Positions 11,593-23,229 of a stretch of DNA of 64,000 nucleotides are shown in pieces (position 1 is the stretch's first letter; each line of letters opens with the position of its first letter). The notes beneath the pieces were generated by a model that saw only the letters and a program-made list of their open reading frames with translations, did no database searches and was not told where the DNA came from. The position numbers and the translations under genes are program-made. Source of the DNA: Phytophthora colocasiae (lineage: Eukaryota; Oomycota; Peronosporomycetes; Peronosporales; Peronosporaceae); the NCBI GenBank assembly GCA_018806915.1, contig JAGKQI010000093.1, positions 62,001 through 126,000 of the forward strand, given 5' to 3'.

Positions 11593-12628
11593 CTCTGAAG
11601 TCCACCCCATACTGAAACCAAGTGTACCCAACACGACCTCACGCAATCAAGTGAAACGCAACCCACTCATCCCTGTAATGACATCATTAAGTGTCGACTC
11701 GACAAGATCCGCTGTACCAACTACCATAGTGAGCCCAAGTGAAGATTCCTGAGTTATACTGAGACCAAGTGTACATGAGAATATGGAAGACAGAAGACGG
11801 AGAGATACGAGATAGATAACCAGAGTTCAATTTGCTTATAACCCCAAAGTCGATTCCTCAGTTCATTGGAAAGTGTAAGGCCACGACAAAGCTTTGAGTC
11901 GTGTGATCTCTCACCTATCAAGCCCCGTTAGGTGGAGATCAGCGTAATGTAGAGACCTGAGAAGACCCACCTATTCCATTTACTAGTTGGGTCGTTTTTC
12001 TTGTCTCTAGCGGTAGCCCATTTCATATTGTACGTTTGGACAGGTTCTGGGAGCTAGATAGTCGCTCTCAGGACGCTCGGTAGACTGTTGTATATAACCG
12101 ATAGTGTATTGGTTTAGTTTCCCTCTATATATTAGAGGGTGGTGCGCGAAAGTTACGGGAATACCAGACAGACCAGGTGTCTGGTGAACATTTCCCTAGT
12201 TGACCTGGAGAACTAGCCCACTGCTCAAGGGCCAGGAAAGAATAAGAGCAGCTACATATTTGTATATCAAAACTCTATATTGCGGTTATCTCGGAAGTCT
12301 AGTGACAGGACTTCCCAATGTATTAATTCCTCTTTTTACCTTCAGAAATCTCCGGCGTACACAAGTGTTCACCGGACAACGTTCGACTCTCAAGCGCTCC
12401 TGTGGGGACCAGAAGGACATCCGACGGTCTACGCAAAGAACCCTCACTCTCACACACACTCTCACGACCCCGGCGAGGGTCTCATTACCAAGACAACGAA
12501 CCTACGAGGACAGCACAAGGTAACACGCGCCCACCTTGCTGTGCGACTCTGGTATCACTACCGGTAGTCACACTTCCAGGTTCACTGTACACCTCTGCAC
12601 CGCGGTAAAAGTTGCACCGACTTCGCGA
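11593..12628 (+). repeat. LTR-like DNA of second gypsy family, ending near 12628
   Basis: The last 322 bases (12307-12628) repeat 7731-8050 directly. Upstream there is a TATATAACC motif near 12090 and short inverted motifs (CTCTATATATTAGAGGG near 12124). This looks like promoter-bearing LTR DNA, either the 3' LTR of the element whose 5' LTR fragment is at 7731 or a solo LTR. The 5' end was not fixed. No coding sequence was found. Confidence 0.5.
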
Positions 12629-12689
12629 CAGGTGGCTGAAAAACAGTGCACAAAGCGTGCCGTATTTTTGCCGCAACAGTTGTCATTCA

Positions 12690-13753
12690 TAACATTTTCA
12701 CTTTACTAGGAGATGGAACTGAATTAATGAAGCTGACGAGCCTACAAACAAAATGGGCTTTGATATTGCAGAGGTGACCTCAATATGCTCTTGGATAAAG
12801 GTTTCATTCCTTCAGCAACAAATCTGCTTGTTGTGTTTTAGACTTTGAAATTGACGGAAGGTTTTGATTCGTGACTGACCCTTGAGTTGTACGCTGCTGG
12901 ACTTCGCAAAATTTACATTTCGGCTATCGGGATATGTCTCCAGTCGAAGGAATACACTGTAAGTGTAAGAATTGGCTGATGTCGTCTAAAGAAAAGTTGC
13001 TGACTGCTTTCGAGAAACACCTGCCATGATGGCAAACTTGCATCAAGAACACAAGTTTAGATAGCGAGCGAGATGTCAGAAAAAATTCGCACATCTTACA
13101 AGAAGAGCGGTACTCGTCGGTAGTAATCTCCATCGGCAGATATGCTTTGAACGAAGCCACAAATTTGAGGAAACAGGCTGTGGAAATTGTTACCAAGAAA
13201 ACTTTGATCGAACCCTGTACTGGTACTTTCCGCCGCTCAAATGGGAGACCCTGTGTGCATGACCTAATCGAGATTGTGAAATCTAATCGGCAAAAGAAGC
13301 TACAGGTTCAAGACTTCCATGCTCACTGGCTGACTCTTCGTGGTAAAACAAGGACGCGAGAGCAAGGGTGTTAGAACCAGCCCTACTACAGTCCAAGAAG
13401 GACAAGAAACAAGACAAAATCTCACAAGAAAAATCACAGCTTTTTAGGCACGGCCAGAGATGCAACTTTCAGCGAACGTATCGATCTTAATTATCCAGCG
13501 ACCCCCCCCCCCCCCCCCCCCAGCTACACAGCAAGCTTTTACGGAGCTGCTCACGTCAAGTAACTCGTTCTTCGAAAGTGCCACTGAACCAGTTTCTCAA
13601 CTCCCGTCGTTGAGAGATGCTTTAAACCAAGGCCAGACCGATGAATGCAACGATTCAGAGACGTCTTCCTTTCCGGATTACCTGCCACCTCGGACATGGG
13701 ATACGCTAATTTCTAAGCTTTACAGAGGATTTTACAGAAACACAGCGCTGTAA
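12690..13753 (+). pseudogene. Remnant of a Mutator-like transposase (SWIM zinc finger end)
   Basis: Around 13190-13330 the frame reads EPCTGTFRRSNGRPCVHDLI, matching the C-x-C...C-x-H pattern of SWIM fingers in Mutator-like transposases, followed by DFHAHWLTLRGKTRTRE, the usual tail after the finger. Upstream, in the same frame from about 12945, is a degenerate part with an in-frame TGA near 13022. Downstream, 13460-13753 is an open stretch with a poly-proline run that may be the old C-terminus. No terminal repeats were identified, so this is a decayed fragment. Confidence 0.5.
13502..13521. repeat. Run of 20 cytosines
   Basis: Uninterrupted C20 inside the Mutator-like remnant, coding seven prolines in one frame. 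Its length is likely unstable and prone to sequencing error. Confidence 0.9.
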
Positions 13754-13916
13754 AGTCTCACAATTTTATATAACATTGCATTACGAATTGCAAGCAACCG
13801 ATAAATGATCCTGTGCGTTGTTGACAAAACTGACTATGACTGTAGGCTTGGGGTCTTTCTGCTTTCCCCTCGGTCGGCCGGCCAAGCTTCGTTTTGGAGT
13901 CTGGGGAGGTGGTTGC

Positions 13917-14633
13917 TCAATCGAGCCATCCGTCGCTACCGATCCGTCGCTCGTCCCTGGGCTTCTCCTCGTCAACATATTCCTCGAACCACTCATCGGA
14001 CAGCTCAAGCTCAGCTGCTAGACCGGTATCTACCATAGTTCCATCCCGCCCCATAATCACTCCTACTACGTGCGGTTGCGACGGAGGAGACTGGAGGGTC
14101 GGTGAAATGGGGGTATTATGACTATCCTGCTCTTGGCTGTCCTTTAGCTGTGGTGGAATTTCCTCGTCAGCCTCTTCCGAGACAGACACTGGTAGTACCG
14201 CCTCTCGGCGTGATTTAGCAGCAGCTCTCGCTTCCCCCATCATCTTGTCACACTTGGCGCGAGCTGCCTTGGCAACGCGCTTGAGCAGGTCAGGGTCGTC
14301 GGAGCCGTCATCCTGACCATCGTCCATGGTCCGCACTGATGTCGCCTCATCCAGCTCTTTCTGGGCCAGCTTGGCCATCGCGACATGGACCGGAACAGCC
14401 GCTTGCCCGGTCGGCTTCGGCGTTGCAGCCGTGCCTTTAAACTTCCTCTTAAGTGATTCCAGATCTCGCTCGGGCCATAACTTTGGCCGTCCCATGTCAT
14501 ACACCTCCTTCACGCGCCCCCAATGATTTCGGCCGGCAGGCTTCAACTGCTGGACAACCAGGCTCAGCATGAGCACCTCGTCCTTGCTGTAGTTGCGATA
14601 CCCAGACGGTCTTCCCTTCTGCTGCAAGCACAT
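13917..14633 (-). CDS. Myb/SANT-like (DUF6818-type) protein
   Basis: ATG at 14633, stop at 13917, 238 residues, no intron needed. The N-terminal 65 residues (GRPSGYRNYSKDEVLMLS, then HWGRVKEVYDM and WPERDLESLKRKFKG) have the spacing of the SANT/Myb-like domain that is common in oomycete and fungal element-derived proteins, known as DUF6818. The rest is acidic and low-complexity (DDGQDDGSDDPD). Nothing shows a catalytic site, so DNA binding is the likely role. It lies between a transposase remnant and a SET gene and may belong to a mobile element. The domain name is from memory of the family pattern. Confidence 0.6.
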   Translation of the reverse strand: MCLQQKGRPSGYRNYSKDEVLMLSLVVQQLKPAGRNHWGRVKEVYDMGRPKLWPERDLESLKRKFKGTAATPKPTGQAAVPVHVAMAKLAQKELDEATSVRTMDDGQDDGSDDPDLLKRVAKAARAKCDKMMGEARAAAKSRREAVLPVSVSEEADEEIPPQLKDSQEQDSHNTPISPTLQSPPSQPHVVGVIMGRDGTMVDTGLAAELELSDEWFEEYVDEEKPRDERRIGSDGWLD

Positions 14634-14848
14634 CGGATAACAAGGTGGTTAGTAGGACCCGTCCACAGTCTCTCTTAAGCTGGGCAGCACCTTCGACATT
14701 TCCCCCCTTCGAATCCAAATGGTAAATGCCGCAAGTCAGAACAGTCAAGTTATGTATTGAGACCTTCTGCAGTTTCCTATACAAACACTAAGTACTTTGC
14801 ACCAGGTCTCGATTGCCACACACAATCAACCCTCGGCTACGGGACGAA

Positions 14849-15918
14849 CTACTGACTCTCAGCCTCGGTCGAGTGTCCTTCACAGGTGTTGCAGGTGGCG
14901 GTGCTGGCAGCCCACCACCCGCAACGGCATATGAACCACAACTGGTCCCCGTAAGACACGGTTATCTCCTCTCCTGGCATTATGTCACGCAGGGAGACTG
15001 CCACAACAGTGAGCTCTTGACCAACACGGACTTCCTGGAACCGGCAGTTGGGGTCGCAGTGGCGGTTGACGAACCGCATCTTGGTCCCGCACCACAAGGC
15101 GTCGATCCCGATGCTCCTGCCGTCTACAGATGGCGTATCTAGGAGCATCCGATAGCCGTTGTCCACGGCTGCACGTCTCTCCAGGTCACCTAGCTCCGTT
15201 ATGTATCCGCAGTACTGTCCGAGCACCTCTCCACTTGGGATCATCCCTACGGTAGTAACCCCGAACTCACCCGAAGAGCGACGCATGCTCAGCGGTAACT
15301 TGGGGTTGTCTTGGAGTGCGTTTCCACAGCCTCCCTTAAAGGAACAGTTGGCCTCGACACAGCATCGGTTCTTCAAAGCATTGGCACACGTGAGAGCGCT
15401 GCAGTGCTCAATACAACCACATGTTGTCCCCACGTCGACGCTTCTGAACGCGTATCCGCGAGGGTTTTCATGGTGGTGAAGGGGAGTCACGAAGACAGGC
15501 CAGGAAGCCGCTCTCCAGTCATCGTCTGGTATATCTGCAGCAGTCTCAACCGGGAGGCCAGGTGGAGTCTGTGTGAGTGTACGATCAGAGCTCTGACTTT
15601 CGTTGGGGTAGAGGCCGTGGCGTGATACACTTCTTCGGAGGCTGTGTCGCTGTACTCTTCAACTGTGGATCTGATGCGGTCGTCTTCGTCAGGAGAGCCA
15701 GCGAGGTCGTCTTCATCGGGGGATGTGACATCGTTGACTTCCCCTAGGGGCGTCGAGGAACAATGGGCACCGGATCGTGTTGACTCGGAAGAAAGCCGAC
15801 GCGTCACGTCCGAATCGTAACCGGACTGCGTCGACCACGAGGCAACAGTCGGGGTATAGGAGGCGGCCCGGCCTCCTAGAGGATCCGCATGGACCTTTAA
15901 AACCGGAGCCGTTGACAT
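14849..15918 (-). CDS. SET-domain (lysine methyltransferase-like) gene, frame break or intron near 15490-15600
   Basis: ATG at 15918 opens an acidic, Ser-rich 143-residue frame ending at 15487. A second frame, readable from about 15600 and open to 14849, holds a cysteine-rich pre-SET/AWS-like part (CGCIEHCSALTC...CCVEANC) and a SET domain: GVTTVGMIPSGEVLGQYCG, FVNRHCDPNC and PGEEITVSYGD. A post-SET-like C-R-C...C-x-x-C tail follows. The usual NHSC is here N-R-H-C. Joining the frames needs either a short intron (a CTGCAG acceptor lies in the overlap) or a frameshift; I could not choose. Histone methyl transfer is inferred from the family. Its place among mobile elements suggests it may be element-borne. 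Confidence 0.6.
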
Positions 15919-16047
15919 TTAATTTGCGCTACAGTTCACGTACAGCAGTGAAATAGTAAGCTTCCTCCGAACTAAATACCGTATTAACACTTTGACAATA
16001 ACTGTCGGAGTTATTTCATTTGCGAAAAAAAATGTGTTGACTAATTT

Positions 16048-17330
16048 TTAGTTTGGTCGCCAAAAAAATATGATTTTTTGTACCTCGAGCTCCATACCAT
16101 AAAAAAACATCCGACCTCCGACCTTTCGACTCTCTATAGCGGTAAGCACATCCAGCACGGCTTGATTCACATTATGTCGTGTTGATTCTAGACCGTGGCA
16201 AGTGGTGAACAGAAGGCGCTGGAATCTGATGATCGTCGCTTTTGTCTGGGAGTCGAAGGAGGTCAAGGTTTGGAGAGGCACCGTGTCCGCTGAGAATTTT
16301 ACTGACTTTGTGGTCTTCTTTGCTCGTGTTGAGGATGTAGTTGAACCCCTTGTTTGTTGTGTTCATGTTCCAGGCACCCCAGGCAAAGATCCAACGCGCT
16401 GTTAGCTCTCCACTGCCATTAGCGTGCTGTTCCCCACCGCGACTGAAGGAGTGAAACGTCAGCGCGATCTTGACTCCAGCTGCGATGGTGATCCGGCCCA
16501 GCACGCGGTTCACACGAGAGTAGATGGTGGGTGTCGTGTCTGCTCCTACAGCTGATGGTGCGTTGAGTCCAGCAGAGTCGGCAGGATGATCAAGAAAGTC
16601 CATCAGCAGGGTCAGCGCTATAGCGAGCATCGGGCACGTCTCGAAGTCCGTTCCAGGGAAGAGGGACAAGCCTTGCCCCTCGGATGTCTTCATCCGGATG
16701 AAGTGAACGAAGAGCATACTTCCAGCGTCGATGGACACATTCGGCTTACGCAGTAGCGCGAGGTCTGACGCCCGTCCGAAAAGGTACCACAATAAGCACA
16801 AGAGTGCAGCGTCCTGATAGTCACTAGAGCAGCTTGCATTAATGTACAAATATACTAGCATTCGTTTCAAGTCACTCTTTGTGCATGGTGGTGCCTTGTT
16901 TTGTTGATAAAGCCACCACCGTCACGTTTCATGCAAAAAGTGTCTAGCGCCTTCCCCATTTTCATCAACCGCGCTTCCGGTGAGGCACGGTGCTGAGGAA
17001 ACTGATCAAGGAGCCACAGCTTAGCTTGCCTGTAGTACTGCATTGAGGTGTTTCTAGCAAGCGACTTGCCATTTTTACCCTCGACAAACGCAAGATGCAT
17101 ACCAAACTTGTCCATTACGGGCACAAAGCACTTTCCACTCTTATCATGCTCAATACAGACACGCACATACTCCTCTGACACACCCTCAGACTTAAAAAAA
17201 ACGCTACGGCAGTTGTCTTGGCACGCTTGGTGTTTCCAGGCGCTAATTCTTCTAACTCAAGCCTCTGGTCGGATAGATGGAAAATATACAAGTAATATGT
17301 GTTTGACTTGCTTCTTAAAAGACCATACAC
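16048..17330 (-). pseudogene. Crypton tyrosine recombinase, copy 1, decayed
   Basis: Minus-strand reading gives a core-binding part (MQYYRQAKLWLLDQFPQHR, 17181-16867) and a catalytic part (16870-16172) with the Crypton pattern: Arg in LLWYLFGRASDLALLRK, H-x-x-R in HSFSRGGEQHA, then WGAWN and the Tyr in FNYILN. The two parts are in different frames (about 5 extra bases near 16885), another shift sits at the A8 run near 17196, and a further shift near 16180 leads to a tail ending at 16048. The catalytic R-H-R-Y residues are present, but no continuous frame exists. Cryptons move by tyrosine-recombinase strand exchange. Confidence 0.75.
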
Positions 17331-18285
17331 ATATTTGACAGAGCTTTCCGACCCAATACGTCGGAATAGCTGGCATACAGGCTTTGCCTTTTTAGTGCGA
17401 TGTGATTAGTAGAAAAGAACTACCTAATGATCTGCGATTGGTTGAAACATACTATCTCGATGCCTATTGCCTTCTGCACGGAATCTAGATGCATACAAAT
17501 TCCAAGTATGGTCGGATAGATTTTTCATATTCAACCAAACGAAAAAATATCCGACCTCTGACCGCCTCCGACAGTAACGAAAAAAGGATTGTTTTATGTA
17601 GACCACACGTATATTACGTTTTAGTTGTGTAAGAGGTTAGATGAGCTTAAATTAGGATCTGTGTGTCCGGCCGGTGTGTAAAATGCCTATCAATAGCCGG
17701 ATTCTAAGGCTCTAAAATGGCCTGTGGGCAAAGAAATCAGCCAAAAACGAATTATGCATTTTTTAGGGCCATGAGGCATGTTCTTGCCTCATGGCAAAAT
17801 CAGCACTGATGGCCAGATTCAAAAATTGACCTTTTACGATAGTTTTTACAAACGTAATTACCTTTAGTCGTGGGTACAAAACTGTTGGTATGCGGCTGCC
17901 GCAAAAGGAATGTGCGCGTCATTCTTGATTTTTATCGCCTAAGGAGCGTGAGCCCATCGTCTTTGCTACGATGCCTACAATATCTACGAGTTTGTATACC
18001 TGTATATTTGCATGTATGTACAGCTGCCTCTATGTGTGCATGCTGGTGTATTCTGTGATGAGGTTAACCTTGCTGTTCCGAAAGGAGGTTAAGCATGGTG
18101 TTCAGATCGGTTTTACAATCGCATACAGCGCTACATGCGTGTCGTAAGCCTAAATACAATCTGTATTAGCTCTTACTCTTGTTTCTTACTCTATCGCCTT
18201 GTTTAGTTGAACATGTTGTCTTCCACAGCTTCGTCATCGAAGAGCTTCTTCCAGACAAGCAGGCGGCACAGCGGGAGGTAAGTAT
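17331..18285. other. AT-rich non-coding stretch between two Crypton remnants
   Basis: No gene is supported. It contains an imperfect hairpin at 17510-17557 (GGTCGGATA and TATCCGACC as stems), a palindrome-like GCCATGAGGCA...TGCCTCATGGC near 17769-17793, and (TRTR)-type runs near 17990-18055. Confidence 0.4.
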
Positions 18286-20290
18286 TTATGGGGCACAGAC
18301 TAAATCAAGGATTTTTTGTGTGAGTGCAGGTGCTGAATCCACAATGAGACCTGCCGCTTGAAGACGTTGACAGCGGCGAATGTGCTCATTAAGATGGGCA
18401 GTCTTGTGGAGCTTGCGCATGGACTTCAAGACGTTTTGAGCACCCCGAGCTGTGATACAGTGTTCGCGGAAAAAGGAAAAGAGCTGTGTCTCAGCTGATT
18501 CTCCAGAAATCAGCACTTGATCAGGGGACTGCGCGGCCGTCTCGTCCAAGTTAAAGCCGTTGGGTATGAAGAGCTTCATGAATGCGACGATTAGCTTGGC
18601 AGTGGATCGGGTGTGTTTTGTGGACTTGTCTGTTGAAGCCCACATGCGAGGCACTTGCGTATACCACGTGAACCACGCATCGTTTAAGCTGGAAGCTGTA
18701 GAGGTACGTCGTCGCTTTGCCGGTGGATCTGTGCTCGAATGCTCACGTGTTCCATGTGCTGCTGGTTGCGGTTTGTTCTAGAATGTGGCCTCCATCGCAG
18801 CTAGACGAGTGTCAAGCTTTTGATTGACTTGGGTTAACTGCTCAATCAACGCTTCTTGGTGACGAAACATTGGATGTTCTGTGATGTCTGGCGTGCTTGC
18901 TGGTGTGTGTGTGCTCTCGGTGATGCTTGGAGTGCTTAGTGTTCTTGGATTACAGGCTAGGTGCGATGACCACGTCAAAAGCTCGTTTAAGGTGATAGCT
19001 TTCTCCAAAGCGCAAGCTTCAATCCGTTGAACAGCAGGACCGTTAGCATTCAATCGCTTCAATTCCGGATAATGGCGCAGTAGATACGCCATTAGAGTGT
19101 CGAGCACGCGCGCATTGATGTTGTATGATGGCATCTCCAGACCCAACGAAGACCAAAAGAGCGCCGACGCAACGCCTCGTATCTTCACATGAGTACAAAC
19201 GCCGAAGGTATCCAGTGAGAGAAGATGAACGGGCCTCTCGGGAGCGTGACTACCCAAGCCTCTTCCAACTATGTGGTCCTCTGCCGGAGTATTGAAGACG
19301 TATGTGAAAGCCTTGTTCGTCGCAGTTATGTTCCACGCTCCTCTGTTGAAAATCCACTGGACGCACATGCCTGCTCCATTAGCCTGCTGAGCACCTCCAC
19401 GGCGGAACGAATGCGATGTTAACTTCCCAGCGACACCTGCCGTAGCGGCGACTCGATCAAGAACTTGGTTCACGTAGCTGTGGATGCCGGGTAACGGGTT
19501 GACTCTTTTGACATTGTCTTCAGACGTTGCGTGTTGAGCCATGGATTCTGGATGGTTGATTAATTCAAGAAACGGATTGGGGCGACTGCCGCTTGAGACG
19601 GGAGGTGTTGCTCTGGTAGCGCTACCGTTGGAGACTGCTGGGTGATCAATGCAAGGGCGATGGCGGGTAAAGGGCAGGTTGTAAAATCATCATCCGGGAA
19701 GAGTGACAAGCCCTATTCTTCGGAAGTCTTGGCACGGATGAAGCGAACGAAGATAATGTCACCGGAGCCAATCGATAGGTTTGCCTTGCGAAGAAGCGTC
19801 AAGTCCGAAGCACGGCCAAACAGGTACCAAAGTAAGCAGAGTAGCGCAGCATCTTAATAGTCAGCAGTAACAGCAGTCGAATGCATGTGCTTGGTCATCT
19901 TCTTAAGCGCTTTCTTCGTGCTGGCTGGTGCCTTGTTTACAAACGTGCCTGACTCGCGCTTCATACAGTGTCGCTCTAGCACTTGTCCCTTCTTCAGCAG
20001 ATTCTTCTCCACGGCGGTGCGATGCTGAGGGAACTGCTCGAGCAGCTAATTCTCGGCTTGCCGGTAGTACTGCATCACCGAGTGTCTGGCTAGGAGCTGT
20101 CCCTTGCGGCCTTCCTTGAACGCGAGATGCATGCCAAACTTGTCCACTACGGCTTCGAGAATGAGGGCATCGCTTTCCCACCGCATACAAGCCTCCAGAT
20201 ACTCCTAGCTTACGTCTTCGTCTTTTAAGAATTTCAAGAAAGCTTTCGCCGCACTTCACGGGCACGCTTCGTGTTGGTAGGTGCAAGGTC
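18286..20290 (-). pseudogene. Crypton tyrosine recombinase, copy 2, with C-terminal DNA-binding-like domain
   Basis: Minus-strand parts are in order. First is the core-binding domain (FGMHLAFKEGRKGQLLARHS, about 20290-19900). Then come LLWYLFGRASDLTLLRK and, after a TAA near 19855 and a TAG near 19713, HSFRRGGAQQANG, NRGAWN and KAFTYVFNT (19542 onwards). The 254-residue frame ends with a TAG at 18778-18780, but the same frame continues to 18286 with LNDAWFTWYTQVPRMWAS and KLIVAFMKLFIPNGF, a C-terminal helical domain typical of oomycete Cryptons. Extra TAGs interrupt the N-terminal part. The R, HxxR and Tyr residues remain visible. The element is inactive as a protein source. Confidence 0.75.
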
Positions 20291-20900
20291 GCTAAGACTC
20301 ATGGGTGGTCGGAGAAGTCGGAGGGTGATTGTGATTCGCGAAATTGGTGCATGGCTAGGGAAGTGTAAGAGTTAATCTTAATAGTCAGCAGTAACAGCAG
20401 TCGAATGCACGTGCTTGGTCATCTTCTTAAGCGCTTTCTTCGTGCTGGCCGGTGCCTTGTTTACAAACGTGCCTGACTCGCGCTTCATACAGTGTCGCTC
20501 TAGCACTTGTCCCTTCTTCAGCAGATTCTTCTCCACGGCGGTGCGATGCTGAGGGAACTGCTCGAGCAGCTAATTCTCGGCTTGCCGGTAGTACTGCATC
20601 ACCGAGTGTCTGGCTAGGAGCTGTCCCTTGCGGCCTTCCTTGAACGCGAGATGCATGCCAAACTTGTCCACTACGGCTTCGAGAATGAGGGCATCGCTTT
20701 CCCACCGCATACAAGCCTCCAGATACTCCTAGCTTACGTCTTCGTCTTTTAAGAATTTCAAGAAAGCTTTCGCCGCACTTCACGGGCACGCTTCGTGTTG
20801 GTAGGTGCAAGGTCGCTAAGACTCATGGGTGGTCGGAGAAGTCGGAGGGTGATTGTGATTCGCGAAATTGGTGCATGGCTAGGGAAGTGTAAGAGTATAT
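19853..20900. repeat. 524-base tandem duplication of the Crypton 5' part
   Basis: Bases about 19853-20376 recur at 20377-20900 (for example TCAGCAGTAACAGCAG at 19861 and 20385). I saw only about two or three differences over the unit (for example ATGCATGTG/ATGCACGTG). The unit carries the stop-containing core-binding domain, so the duplication postdates the decay. Confidence 0.9.
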
Positions 20901-21118
20901 CAATATTTTGCTGCGTCTTTTGCAATCTGGGCATGCCTCTGATTGGTTAAAATAAAGTAGATCATGACTGTTTATTCGCTAATAATGCGATTTTGGACTT
21001 ATGGTGCATTCTATTGGCCGAAAAGGGTGCATAGTAATTCCTAGTGTAATCGGAGACTTAATGACATCCAGAGATTTTAGACACTTGCATAAAAGTCTTT
21101 TCTGCTATGACAGCAGCT

Positions 21119-22325
21119 TTACGGCGTGACCTTCGGGTCAAAGTAAGGGATCTCCCCATGCGGCGTAACACGAACGGCGTGGCGGTTGCCAGGAAGGTAG
21201 TCAAATGTGGCGTAGTGAAACGTCGAACGGTTGTCCCAAATTGCCACCGCGTTCGCTGTCCAATGGTAGCGCACCTGAAACTTGTGGCCTTCGGCGACGT
21301 GTTTGTAGAGGAAGCGCAGAACCGCATCTACATGTATTAGACGAGTAAGTATGGTTCACACCCAGCACATAGATATTTTTCAACATATAACTTGCAGTAC
21401 CTGACTCGGCAGAAGACAGGTTCTTGATACGTTTCGTGAATCCTGCGTTGACAAACAACGCTTTGCGCTTTGTTACCGGGTGCGTGCGAACAACCGGGTG
21501 CTCAAACTCCACCACCGGGCGACGAACGATGCGCCCAGCCTCAATAGCATGCTCAGCTTGGCTCTACAGAAATTTACACGGTATTTAGTGTTTGCCCAAA
21601 AAGACAGCAGCAAGCATATCGTATCGTACCTTGCCGCTGTGAACCGCGACTAACCCTTCCACGAACATCCGAAAAGCAGGAGTAAGTCGGTCGTACGCTT
21701 CGTAGCCAGACGCCCACAGCGTGTCTCCACCGATATCAGGACTCGTAAGCACCTTAAAAAGCGTGTAGGCCGGTGGTTGGCGTTCGTAGGACACGTCTGT
21801 GTGCCACGTGCTCACGGGGTCGTATTGATGGCGCTTGATCACCGCGTCACTTGTTTCCACAGAGTTCTCAACAACCAGCATTTCGGGGTACTGCTCAGTG
21901 TGAGCTAAGTTCTGCTGGATGTGGAGGGGCCCGTAGTATCGACCCAAATCCAGCAACTGCTCAGCATCAATCTTTTGATCACGGAAGAACACCACACCAC
22001 GATAAGAGATAAGCAGCGCCAGCTCGTCTTTTTGCGCATCTGTCAGCTCGTGCAGCTGAAGACCAGAGATCTCCGTGCCAATTTTCGGTTCCAGGTGCGT
22101 CACCATCGCATTAGCCAGAAGGTTCTTGAATGTCGGGTCGGCCTTGAGCGCACGATCCTCATAGGGGATTACAGGGATCGGATCGTACGTAGTTGGAAGA
22201 AAGGTGCTCAACAGCTCCGGGTGCTCAAACTTGGCGTGCTGCACCTCTTGGTTAAGCGCATTCTTCACTGGCGTTGATGACGAGGAGACCGTCTCGGCTT
22301 GAAGGTCTTGGTTCTGGGGGGCCAT
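21119..22325 (-). CDS. TauD/TfdA-type Fe(II)/2-oxoglutarate dioxygenase, copy 1
   Basis: Exons 22325-21630, 21563-21401 and 21327-21119 give 355 residues. Both introns (66 and 73 bases) are GT-AG and keep the frame. TauD-family enzymes use Fe(II), O2 and 2-oxoglutarate to oxidise sulfonates or related acids. Seen here: the N-terminal [26 protein letters not shown], and the iron-binding WHTD (H175, D177). Further on are [16 protein letters not shown], the distal His in [12 protein letters not shown] and the 2-oxoglutarate Arg in [13 protein letters not shown]. No signal peptide; probably cytosolic. It is divergent from POT copy 1 (904 bases apart). Unlike copies 2 and 3 it has no intron just after SYERQ. 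The frame is intact. The substrate is unknown. Confidence 0.9.
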
Positions 22326-23229
22326 GCTGGTTGATGGAGTGGGTTGTTCGTAAAGCGACAAAAATTGGAAAGTGAGAAGGACGGTCACAATCCTCATGAC
22401 TTCCTAATAGTTTCCGTCATAGTACAACCTGTGGGGAAGCTCAGTGTAAATGCGCAATACCCGTCACTTCAATTTGAACTGCACTGCTTGAAGGTACCTT
22501 TGGTTCATTGAAACATTGAAATGCTTACGATAACCTTTTTCTTGTTTTTTATTGGAAACCTGTTCAGCCAATAAAGATGTGCTGCGCGAGTTTGTTGGCA
22601 AACTAGTTGCCGCCGGTGCACACAGTGTAATTCATATCACGTGTGGATTATGCGGAACTTAGTTGGCACAGCGTTAGCGTGGTACCGTATAAACCGATTC
22701 CGTACACCCTCACCCTGACCAAGATAACGAATCGCTGGCTTCCACGGGAATGACGTTGCTTATTCCAACACAAGTATGAACTTAAATTGTGGGCGATTTA
22801 ACCTGTTAGACCAGCATTGATGCGGCAACTAGGAGGCGTAGTGCATGATCTACAATGTACACGGTGTCAGGATCAACGCAGATGCTGATGTCCTTATATA
22901 CCTAATTGTATTCCTACGCAAGCCCAGCCGAGGTTGGATGCTGTTGTCAATCAGGATCTCCATTATTGGTGTTCAATAGAAATGCTGTGCGCCAATCAGC
23001 GGGTGAGAAATGGCCAGCACTTCAACTTACCAATGACACTGAAAAAAGATTACCGCCAGAAAAGCAAGCCTGGCTCAGGACTCCTGACTCAATGCCGTGC
23101 TTTAAAGCTTTACGGGCACTTGTACACCATACAACGTAGTGCACGGGTTAATCATATTGTGTTGCTGCAGACTACTACAACAAGCCAAAAATTGCAGAGG
23201 CATTCGTGGATTTACTCTCAACTGTGCTA
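22326..23229. promoter_or_regulatory. Shared divergent upstream region, TauD 1 / POT 1
   Basis: Non-coding stretch of 904 bases between divergent start codons (22325 on -, 23230 on +). It presumably holds both promoters. No core element was recognised with confidence. Confidence 0.5.
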
